Notes under the pieces: model-generated
Seen by the model: only the letters and a program-made list of their open reading frames with translations
The model's database searches: none
What the model was told of the DNA's origin: nothing
Shown here: piece by piece, positions 5,646-12,480 of the stretch
Layout of the letters: each line of letters starts with the position of its first letter
Numbering within the stretch: the first letter of the stretch is position 1
Program-made: the position numbers and the translations under genes
Assembly (NCBI GenBank): GCA_021847685.1
Contig: JAJZQE010000005.1
Location: 1 to 15,985, forward strand
DNA: 15,985 nucleotides
DNA from: a bacterium
GTDB lineage: Bacteria > Patescibacteriota > Saccharimonadia > Saccharimonadales > Saccharimonadaceae
Reading direction: 5' to 3'

Positions 5646-8600
5646 ATGGGGGTTAATTTGAAGACATCTGATTATGTCCACTTGCATAATCATACTCACC
5701 ACAGTTTATTGGATGGTCTAACAAAGATACCTGATCTTGTTAACCTTGTTAAAGACATGGGTATGGATGCCGTAGCGATTACTGATCACGGTACAATGTC
5801 TGGTGTTGTTGAGTTTTATAAAGCTGCTCGCGACAAGGGTATTAAACCGCTGCTTGGTATTGAGGCTTATGTTGCTACCAGATCGCTTCACGATCGTGAT
5901 CCCCAAAAAGATAAAGCTCGTTATCACTTGACGATTTTAGCGATGAATAATCAGGGCTATCAAAATCTAATGCGACTGAGTTCGATTGCTAATCTTGAAG
6001 GTGTCTATTATAAGCCAAGGATTGATCACGAGATTCTCGAGAAATACAACGAAGGACTAATTATAATGTCGGGTTGTGCTGGTGGCGAAATTGGCGAGAA
6101 TTTGAGCATGGATAACGTCGAAGAGGCCAAGAAGGTTGCCTTATGGTATAAATCGGTTTTTGGTGATCGCTATTATCTTGAAATGCAAGACCACGGTCAT
6201 CCAAAGCATCGCAGCAAGTGGGATGTCCAAGAGAAAATAAATGGCTATTTGATGGAGATGTCGAAAGAACTCGACATTCCGCTGGTTGTGACGTGTGACG
6301 GTCACTATTTGACACACGAAGATCAAGAGGCGCATGAAATTTTGCTCTGCGTTGGTACGGGTGCGTACTTAAGTGATGAAAAGCGCATGAGTTTGAAGGA
6401 TATCGAGCTGCATTTGACTAATCCGAAGGAGATTATCGAGCGTTGGTCCGATACTTGCCCCGAGGCAATCTTGAATACGCGTAAAGTTGCTGACAGGTGT
6501 GATGTCGAACTGTCGCTTGGTGGTATTTTAATTCCGACCTTCCCAACGCCGGAGGGCGAGAACGAAAAGAGCTACTTGGATAAGTTAGTCTTTCGAGGCT
6601 TGGCGTGGCGCTACGGTGACCTAGAGCAGCCACAGACGGTAGATCTTACGGTTGAGGAAGCGAGAACGCATATACCCGAAGAAGTTTTGGAACGAGCTGA
6701 CTATGAGTTGGGCGTAATTGACCGCATGGGCTTTAGTGGCTATTTCTTGATTGTCCAGGACTTTATTAACTGGGGCAAGAATCAAGGGATTATCTTTGGT
6801 CCTGGTCGCGGTAGTGCGGCCGGGTCGATTATTTCGTATTCGTTGCGCATTACCGAGCTTGATCCGCTGGATTATGACTTGCTGTTTGAGCGCTTTTTAA
6901 ACCCCGATCGTATTAGTATGCCCGATGTTGATATTGATATTCAAGATACTCGTCGTGATGAAGTGATTGCTTATTGTACCGATAAATACGGCGTTGATCG
7001 GGTGGCGAATATTGCGACCTTTGGCAAAATGGCGGCGCGAGCAGCTGTCCGCGACGTCGCGCGGGTTTTGCAAGTACCATACGCCGAGGCCGACCGTCTT
7101 TCCAAGATGATTCCGCCGCCGGTTCAGGGTCGACACATTCCATTAAAAGTTAGTATTGTCCAGGATGCTGATTTAAAGCACGAATACGAGACTAACCCGA
7201 CGGCTAAGACGGTTTTTGATTTTGCGGTGCGCTTGGAAGGAACGATTCGCTCACACGGTGTTCATGCTGCTGGCGTGGTGATTGCGCCAGATGATGTCGT
7301 CAAGTTTGTGCCGCTTGAAATGGCTCAAAAAGGTGTTATTTCGACTCAATATCCGTTTGGCCAGGTTGAAGAACTTGGGCTACTTAAAATGGACTTTTTG
7401 GGGCTATCTAACCTTACGACAATTAATAATGCTCTTCGAATCATTAAAAAAGTTTATAAAGTTGATCTTGATATTGGTACCTTGCCGCTTGATGACAAGT
7501 TGGCTTACGAGTTATTCCAAAGAGGTGATACAACTGGTGTTTTCCAGCTTGAGTCGGCCGGAATGAAGCGATATTTACGTGAGCTTAAACCGTCGGTCTT
7601 TGAGGATATTATTGCGATGGTAGCACTGTATCGCCCCGGCCCAATGCAGTTTATTGACAGCTTTATTAAGCGAAAGCATGGCGAAGAAGAGATTACATAT
7701 CTGCATCCAAAATTCGAGAATGCCCTGAAAGAGACTTATGGAATTTTGGTTTACCAAGAGCAGTTCATGCAGATTTCAAAGGATTTTGCCGGTTTTACCG
7801 GTGGTCAGGCTGACACCTTGCGTAAGGCGGTTGGTAAAAAGAATATTGATCTTATGCGTAAGGTTAAAATTGATTTTGTCGAGGGGGCTGTTAAGCATAG
7901 CGGGGCTGATCCAAAGTTGGCCGAGAAATTTTGGGGTCAGCTGGAAGAGTTTGCTAACTATTGTTTTAACAAATCTCACGCCGCTTGTTATGGCCTAATC
8001 TCGTACTGGACGGCCTATTTGAAGGCAAATTATCCCGACGCGTTTATGGCGGCTTTGATGACAAGTGACCACGGCGATATTGACCGCTTGGCAATTGAAA
8101 TTAATGAGTGTAAGCACATGGGTATTACGGTTTTGGCGCCTGATGTTAACGAAAGTTTCGTCGAATTTGCGGTCGTGCCCGGCAAGAAACAGATTCGGTT
8201 TGGGATGACGGCCGTAAAAGGCGTTGGTCGTGGCGCCGTAGAGGAAGTTTTACGCGCAAGGGCTGACGGCAAATTTACCAGTGTCGAAGATTTTGCCAGG
8301 CGAGTTAGAGCCACGAGCTTTAACCGTAAAGCTTGGGAGTCATTAATTAAATCTGGTGGTTTTGATGCTATGGGCGAAAGATCAGACTTGTTATTTAACC
8401 TCGAAGCCTTGCAGGCTTTTGCTAGTAAACTGCAAAAGGAAGCTTTAAGTGGCCAAACAGATTTATTTGCTGGACTTGATGGCTTGTCGCGAATTCAACC
8501 CTCACTTGCCTTGCAGACTGCTCCAGTTAAATTTACCGATCGTGAGCGTCTAGCTTGGGAGCGCGAGTTGATGGGGCTTTACGTCAGTGCTCATCCACTT

Positions 8601-9341
8601 GATAATTACGATGCATATTTTGAAGAGCAGACAATTTCACTCTCGCAAGTTAAGCCAGAAGTTGATGGTAAAAAGGCGACTATTGGCGGCTTAATCACAA
8701 GTGTACGTACGATTGTGACGAAAAGTGGTAGCAAGATGGCGTTTGTGGCGATTGAAGATAAAACTGGCGAAAGTGAAGTTATTGTCTTTCCGAATTTATA
8801 TGAACAGATTGGCGCCAAGCTAATTCAGGACGCCGTAATTCGCGCCACAGGTAAGTTGAGCGCCCGTGATCGCGACGGTAACCTTGGGACTGAGGCTAAA
8901 ATGATTGCCGACGAAATTCAATTCTTGACCGATAAAGAACTTGACGATTATGAGTCAACTGGCAGCAAAATGCAGGCGCCCAAGATGAGCAACAAAGTCA
9001 AAGTTGAGCGGGTTAATAATCTTAAAAACACTGGGCACAAAAATATGGCCACTTCTACACAACCAGCTGCAAAGCTCGGTGATAGTCCGATTCGGACGAT
9101 TATTGACGAAGTGCCGATTATTAAAAAGTTGTATGTGCATATCAAAAATCCCGATGACCACGACATGCTGTTAGCATTAAAACAGGCCAGTAGCCAATTT
9201 ATTGGCACAAGTGACATTGTTTTAGTGCTAGGGGATGACAAGAAGTCGGCCATCAAATTACCGTTTAGGATTGAGCCGAGCGATGCTTTTATTGGTACAC
9301 TGGTTAAAATTTTAGGCGAGGACGCCGTTGTCTTGAAGTAA
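5646..9341 (+). CDS. dnaE: DNA polymerase III subunit alpha
   Basis: Replicative DNA polymerase of the C family, acting in the replisome; 1231 aa (E. coli 1160). The N-terminal PHP domain (about 9-290) keeps its metal ligands: H14 and H16, D23, D47/H48, E73, H94, C144, D218 and H220. This suggests an active Mn-type proofreading site as in Thermus DnaE. The palm carries GRGSAAGS (387-394), the catalytic pair D427 and D429 in MPDVDID, and the third Asp D583 in KMDFLGL. Then come YRPGPM (662-667), a helix-hairpin-helix region (about 850-910), the internal clamp-binding pentamer QTDLF (937-941), and the OB fold (about 1010-1060). A C-terminal domain (about 1150-1231) follows. The ATG at 5646 is taken as start. 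TTG at 5658, preceded by a GGGGG run, is a possible alternative giving 1227 aa. A hypothetical gene follows 12 bases downstream. Confidence 0.98.
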   Translation: MGVNLKTSDYVHLHNHTHHSLLDGLTKIPDLVNLVKDMGMDAVAITDHGTMSGVVEFYKAARDKGIKPLLGIEAYVATRSLHDRDPQKDKARYHLTILAMNNQGYQNLMRLSSIANLEGVYYKPRIDHEILEKYNEGLIIMSGCAGGEIGENLSMDNVEEAKKVALWYKSVFGDRYYLEMQDHGHPKHRSKWDVQEKINGYLMEMSKELDIPLVVTCDGHYLTHEDQEAHEILLCVGTGAYLSDEKRMSLKDIELHLTNPKEIIERWSDTCPEAILNTRKVADRCDVELSLGGILIPTFPTPEGENEKSYLDKLVFRGLAWRYGDLEQPQTVDLTVEEARTHIPEEVLERADYELGVIDRMGFSGYFLIVQDFINWGKNQGIIFGPGRGSAAGSIISYSLRITELDPLDYDLLFERFLNPDRISMPDVDIDIQDTRRDEVIAYCTDKYGVDRVANIATFGKMAARAAVRDVARVLQVPYAEADRLSKMIPPPVQGRHIPLKVSIVQDADLKHEYETNPTAKTVFDFAVRLEGTIRSHGVHAAGVVIAPDDVVKFVPLEMAQKGVISTQYPFGQVEELGLLKMDFLGLSNLTTINNALRIIKKVYKVDLDIGTLPLDDKLAYELFQRGDTTGVFQLESAGMKRYLRELKPSVFEDIIAMVALYRPGPMQFIDSFIKRKHGEEEITYLHPKFENALKETYGILVYQEQFMQISKDFAGFTGGQADTLRKAVGKKNIDLMRKVKIDFVEGAVKHSGADPKLAEKFWGQLEEFANYCFNKSHAACYGLISYWTAYLKANYPDAFMAALMTSDHGDIDRLAIEINECKHMGITVLAPDVNESFVEFAVVPGKKQIRFGMTAVKGVGRGAVEEVLRARADGKFTSVEDFARRVRATSFNRKAWESLIKSGGFDAMGERSDLLFNLEALQAFASKLQKEALSGQTDLFAGLDGLSRIQPSLALQTAPVKFTDRERLAWERELMGLYVSAHPLDNYDAYFEEQTISLSQVKPEVDGKKATIGGLITSVRTIVTKSGSKMAFVAIEDKTGESEVIVFPNLYEQIGAKLIQDAVIRATGKLSARDRDGNLGTEAKMIADEIQFLTDKELDDYESTGSKMQAPKMSNKVKVERVNNLKNTGHKNMATSTQPAAKLGDSPIRTIIDEVPIIKKLYVHIKNPDDHDMLLALKQASSQFIGTSDIVLVLGDDKKSAIKLPFRIEPSDAFIGTLVKILGEDAVVLK

Positions 9342-9353
9342 AGAGAAACTATT

Positions 9354-9692
9354 ATGACGATAAAAGAAGTTAATGCCGATTATGATAACGTTCGCCACCA
9401 CATTGATAAAGCCGGGCAGTTGACAGATCAAAATACCGAAGCTGCCTTTTATGAAGCTATGCAAGATTCTAGCGGTTTAATGTCAATCGAACTGGTCGAG
9501 GATTATCTGAGGGTTGTACGAGACGCGCATCAGGCAGAATTACTTCAGCAAAAAAATCGAAGCGCGCCAAAACGATTTACGGTTATCCACGAAGAAATGC
9601 TGCGCGCCCCAATTGATTCGACCAGTTCAACACCAGAATTATTAGGCTATGTGGCGAGCCTAGGAACATACATTCGGAGTCCGAATAATTAG
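9354..9692 (+). CDS. Hypothetical protein, cotranscribed with dnaE
   Basis: Not recognised. 112 aa, soluble, no signal peptide or membrane helix, no cysteine. It appears mainly helical up to about residue 70 (KEVNADYDNVRHHIDKAG; IELVEDYLRVVRDAHQAELLQQK). A basic strand-like part follows (PKRFTVIHEEML), then a Ser/Thr/Pro-rich stretch and a short helix. It begins 12 bases after the dnaE stop with only a weak AGAGA ribosome site (9342-9346), so it depends on the dnaE transcript. Its TAG overlaps the stop codon of the convergent methyltransferase by 4 bases. Codon use resembles the neighbours. The short gap suggests a real gene; a link to replication is only a neighbourhood guess. Confidence 0.75.
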   Translation: MTIKEVNADYDNVRHHIDKAGQLTDQNTEAAFYEAMQDSSGLMSIELVEDYLRVVRDAHQAELLQQKNRSAPKRFTVIHEEMLRAPIDSTSSTPELLGYVASLGTYIRSPNN

Positions 9693-10180
9693 GGATTGAT
9701 TGCAAGTTGGTACAGGGCAATGCCGGCGGCAACGCTGACGTTAAATGATTCTTTTTGGCCCCGCATAGGTATCTCGATTAAATAATCACAAATATCTCGC
9801 AAATCGTTGGTAATGCCTTTGACTTCTTCGCCAAGAACAAGCGCTAATTTAGATGGTGCTTTAAAAGCTGGCAGCATACTTGATCGGTCGTCTTGCTCTA
9901 GTCCGACAATGCTGTAACCCTGTTTTTTGAGTTCGGCAAAATCAGGCGTTGCTTGATATTCGAATGGAACCATTGTTTCGGCGCCAAGGGCGGATTTGTG
10001 AATTTGGTCAGTTAGTCTGTTATAAATATGCGGCAATCGATCGTCATCTGGCAATTTTGGATACGGCGAGTAACCGCTTAAGATGATTTTAGAGACGCCA
10101 AAACCTTCACAGCTTCGAAAAATCGCTCCGACATTATGAGTCGAGCGGATATTGTGAATTATAACGATAATCTCGGGCAC
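9689..10180 (-). CDS. SpoU/TrmH-family RNA 2'-O-methyltransferase
   Basis: SPOUT-class methyltransferase using S-adenosylmethionine to methylate a ribose in tRNA or rRNA. All three SpoU motifs are visible. With residues numbered from an upstream TTG at 10198, they are motif 1 NIRSTHNVGAIFRS (16-29), motif 2 LVLGEEVKGI (120-129), and motif 3 IPMRGQKESFNVSVAAG (143-159), which forms the knot and cofactor pocket. It is a compact catalytic domain without an added RNA-binding domain, like TrmL. The block YPKLPDDDRLPHI and the ALGAE element suggest a separate TrmH-like group, so I give no symbol. The start chosen is GTG at 10180 (163 aa). A perfect TATAAT lies exactly 6 bases upstream, and the TTG at 10198 (169 aa) would be upstream of the transcript. 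The promoter region is shared with the divergent pilB-like gene. Confidence 0.92.
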   Translation of the reverse strand: MPEIIVIIHNIRSTHNVGAIFRSCEGFGVSKIILSGYSPYPKLPDDDRLPHIYNRLTDQIHKSALGAETMVPFEYQATPDFAELKKQGYSIVGLEQDDRSSMLPAFKAPSKLALVLGEEVKGITNDLRDICDYLIEIPMRGQKESFNVSVAAGIALYQLAINP

Positions 10181-10186
10181 CGCTTC

Positions 10187-10215
10187 ATTATATAGCAAAC
10201 CTAAATTATTGTTAG
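10187..10215 (-). promoter_or_regulatory. Promoter of the methyltransferase gene, leaderless placement
   Basis: On the minus strand, CTAACA (10215-10210), a 17-bp spacer and perfect TATAAT (10192-10187). The last T is at -7 relative to the GTG at 10180, the same geometry as gatC. Confidence 0.65.
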
Positions 10216-10247
10216 TTTGTCTGCCACTATAAAAAGCACAAGCAATT

Positions 10248-10256
10248 TGCTATAGT
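10248..10256 (+). promoter_or_regulatory. Extended -10 of the pilB-like gene
   Basis: TGC-TATAGT (10248-10256). The predicted start near 10263 lies 2 bases before the ATG at 10265, so the transcript is nearly leaderless. No clear -35 is seen, as is usual for extended -10 promoters. Confidence 0.6.
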
Positions 10257-10264
10257 CATAGGTA

Positions 10265-11884
10265 ATGGACGAAGATAGAATACAGCAGAATCGTCGTGAG
10301 CAAGACGAAAAGTCGACCCAAGAGCGGGCGGCTATTCTGGGAGTTCAGTATTTTGATGCCCGTGGCGTCGAACAGTCTTTGCCACTCGTTGAAGGTACGG
10401 TTGATGTTGAGACGATGCATCGTAGCCGAATCGTGCCGCTGACAGCCGGAAACGAGGCTGAGGCTTGGCGATTTGGTATCACAACTCAAACGCCGCAATC
10501 TTTGATTCGCGACCTTACCAAAGAATATAATGATCAGGGTAAGTCGATTCAGCTCTTTTTGATTAGTAATAGCAGCTATCGTATTTTTATGGATCGCTAT
10601 GACCCGCCAACTACGGCCATATATGACGACATTAAAATTGCCAAGGAAGGCGATAGCGACACCATGTCGCAGGTCAGCCAGACGCTTAATTCAGTTAGTA
10701 GTGATGAAGTGTTTGATTATCTAATCGATCAAGCCGATCGCTTGGGCGCCAGCGATATTCATATTGAAAATCAACGTACTCATATTCGGATTCGGATGCG
10801 AATTGACGGAACGCTGCATCCGGTTGCTGACCTGGATTCGGATCGATATCGCGTGATTCTTGGAGCACTGGCGTCAAGGGCTAATTTATCGACCGCCTCA
10901 ACCGAGCCTCAGTCTGGCCATATTCAAAAAGAAATTAACCGTGATGGCGCCACTCATTTGTTGAATATGCGCGTCGAGACCGTTCCAACGATGTACGGCC
11001 AGGACGCGGTCTTGCGTTTATTTAACTTTGATCAATCAATGTTAAGTTTAGATTTTTTGGGTCTAGGCACGGCCGAACGCGCTGAAATTGATGAGGTGGT
11101 TAGTCATCCACGTGGTATGGTTTTGATGGTTGGGCCAACTGGTAGTGGTAAGTCGACTACACTTTATAGCATCATTAACGCCCTAAATACCAGTGACGTT
11201 AAGATTATTACACTCGAAGATCCAATCGAATATGGTATAGCCGGTATTTCGCAGATTCCGATTAATACAACCGATGGCCAGAGTTTTGCTGATGGACTTA
11301 GGTCGATTTTGCGACTTGACCCAGATGTGGTGATGGTTGGCGAGATTCGTGACGCCGACACGGCTAAGTCAGCTATTCAGGCATCAATTACGGGACATTT
11401 AGTATTGTCTAGCTTCCACGCTAACAATACGTCGGCCGCCTTTAGTCGAATGATTGACCTGATCGGCGTTAACCCGATTTTTAGCTCGGCCATTCGGTTA
11501 GTGATTGCCCAGCGCTTAGTCCGCAAACTTGACGATAACAAAGAAGAATACGAGCCGGATGAGGCGACTAAAAGTTGGGTGCGCGATGTTTTAAAGGATT
11601 TGCCATCACATATTGAAAAGCCGGATTTGGATAATTTTAAATTATGGCGACCAGTGATTAGCGAAAGCTCACCGTTTGGTTATAATGGCCGAATCGTGGT
11701 GATGGAGCAGATGGTGGTTGGTGAGGCGGTCCAAAAATTCATACGTGGCGATATCAAGGATATTAACACTGATGTAATCGAGAAGGCCGCGCGTGAAGCT
11801 GGTATGGTGACGCTGTTGGAGCGTGGTGTCTTGGCGGCTCTTCGCGGCGAGACGACCCTGGAAGAGATTAATCGGGTTATCTAG
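10265..11884 (+). CDS. PilB/GspE-type secretion and type IV pilus assembly ATPase
   Basis: Hexameric cytoplasmic ATPase that powers type IV pilus extension or type II-like secretion; 539 aa. The N-terminal region (1-140) is divergent from the usual MshEN domain. The central N2 domain (about 145-255) includes ASDIHIE and RIRMRIDG. The ATPase core has Walker A GPTGSGKST (290-298), the Asp box ITLEDPIEYG (315-324), Walker B RLDPDVVMVGEIRD (350-363) and the His box GHLVLSSFHANN (377-388, H378 and H385). The C-terminal C4 zinc motif that marks PilB/GspE is missing: RLVRKLDDNKEEYEPDE and RPVISESSPFGYNGR stand where the CxxC pairs would be, and the protein has no cysteine. The absence of a PilT-type AIRNLI motif favours assembly over retraction. 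No other pilus gene is visible here. Confidence 0.93.
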   Translation: MDEDRIQQNRREQDEKSTQERAAILGVQYFDARGVEQSLPLVEGTVDVETMHRSRIVPLTAGNEAEAWRFGITTQTPQSLIRDLTKEYNDQGKSIQLFLISNSSYRIFMDRYDPPTTAIYDDIKIAKEGDSDTMSQVSQTLNSVSSDEVFDYLIDQADRLGASDIHIENQRTHIRIRMRIDGTLHPVADLDSDRYRVILGALASRANLSTASTEPQSGHIQKEINRDGATHLLNMRVETVPTMYGQDAVLRLFNFDQSMLSLDFLGLGTAERAEIDEVVSHPRGMVLMVGPTGSGKSTTLYSIINALNTSDVKIITLEDPIEYGIAGISQIPINTTDGQSFADGLRSILRLDPDVVMVGEIRDADTAKSAIQASITGHLVLSSFHANNTSAAFSRMIDLIGVNPIFSSAIRLVIAQRLVRKLDDNKEEYEPDEATKSWVRDVLKDLPSHIEKPDLDNFKLWRPVISESSPFGYNGRIVVMEQMVVGEAVQKFIRGDIKDINTDVIEKAAREAGMVTLLERGVLAALRGETTLEEINRVI

Positions 11885-11889
11885 CGCAC

Positions 11890-11917
11890 GCTAATTACCG
11901 CTAATATTGCGGCTAAC
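11890..11917 (+). repeat. Three GCTAA(T/C) repeats upstream of rplS
   Basis: GCTAAT (11890-11895), GCTAAT (11900-11905) and GCTAAC (11912-11917) sit at 10- and 12-base steps just before the rplS -35. The same stretch can fold as a short imperfect hairpin (CCGC 11898-11901 with GCGG 11909-11912), with no T-tract. It could be an operator or the weak end of the pilB-like transcript. Confidence 0.35.
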
Positions 11918-11919
11918 AC

Positions 11920-11948
11920 TTTTCAATGGCGTTAATCTATGCTATAAT
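11920..11948 (+). promoter_or_regulatory. rplS promoter
   Basis: TTTTCA (11920-11925), a 17-bp spacer, and an extended -10 TGC-TATAAT (11940-11948). The predicted start near 11955 gives a leader of about 35 bases. This is one of the two promoters in the window with a normal leader. The ribosome site is weak (GTGAGA at 11979-11984, 5 bases before the ATG). Confidence 0.75.
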
Positions 11949-11989
11949 TTACAGCTGATTGTATTTATAAATGTAAAAGTGAGAATAAA

Positions 11990-12415
11990 ATGAGTTTTGA
12001 ACTAATTAAGACAGTTAATGAAGCCCAAAAAAAGGCCAACGTTGTTGACGCTAAGAGTGGCGACACCGTTCGTGTCCACCAAAAAATTCGTGAAGGTAAC
12101 AAAGAGCGTATTCAGATTTTTGAAGGCGTCGTTATCCGCACTGACCGTAAAGAATCACACACATCACGCATTACTGTCCGCAAGATTGCTAGTGGCGTTG
12201 GTGTTGAAAAGAGCTTCTTAATGCACAGTCCACTTGTTGAAAAGATTGAAATCGTTCGTCGCGCTAAGGTTCGCCGTAACTACCTATCATTCCTACGCAA
12301 CCGAAGCGGTAAGAGCGCCCGTCTTCGTGGCCTGAGCTTTGACCGAGAAGGCGTTAACCGTCTTGATGAGCCAGCTGATGTTGTCGAAGAGCCAACCGAA
12401 GAAGTTAGCGAATAG
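11990..12415 (+). CDS. rplS: 50S ribosomal protein L19
   Basis: Protein of the large ribosomal subunit at the 30S-50S interface. Family features are the conserved blocks VHQKIREGNKERIQIFEGVVI (split by normal variation, about residues 29-49), RKIASGVGVEKSF (64-76) and KVRRNYLSFLRNRSGKSARL (93-112). The core is the usual length of about 115 residues. The remaining 26 residues form an acidic tail (DEPADVVEEPTEEVSE), a frequent lineage-specific addition. It has its own promoter and is followed by a terminator-like hairpin and the RNase HII gene. The rplS-rnhB order is common in bacteria. The usual partners rpsP, rimM and trmD are absent here. Confidence 0.98.
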   Translation: MSFELIKTVNEAQKKANVVDAKSGDTVRVHQKIREGNKERIQIFEGVVIRTDRKESHTSRITVRKIASGVGVEKSFLMHSPLVEKIEIVRRAKVRRNYLSFLRNRSGKSARLRGLSFDREGVNRLDEPADVVEEPTEEVSE

Positions 12416-12435
12416 TCAAAAACTCATTTACCAAG

Positions 12436-12463
12436 AAACACTCTCGCATGTCGGGGGTGTTTT
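12436..12463 (+). terminator. Terminator-like hairpin after rplS
   Basis: An 11-bp stem with two G-U pairs (12436-12446, AAACACTCTCG, with 12452-12462) around a 5-base loop, ending in TTTT. The short T-tract suggests partial termination, with some readthrough into the RNase HII gene. Confidence 0.7.
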
Positions 12464-12466
12464 GGT

Positions 12467-12472
12467 TATGAT
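12467..12472 (+). promoter_or_regulatory. Putative -10 box of the RNase HII-YraN gene
   Basis: TATGAT with its last T 9 bases from the A of the ATG at 12481. Transcription would start about 2 bases before the ATG. No Shine-Dalgarno is present, which agrees with near-leaderless translation. No clear -35 is seen, because the rplS terminator occupies that space. Confidence 0.45.
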
Positions 12473-12480
12473 AAGACCAT

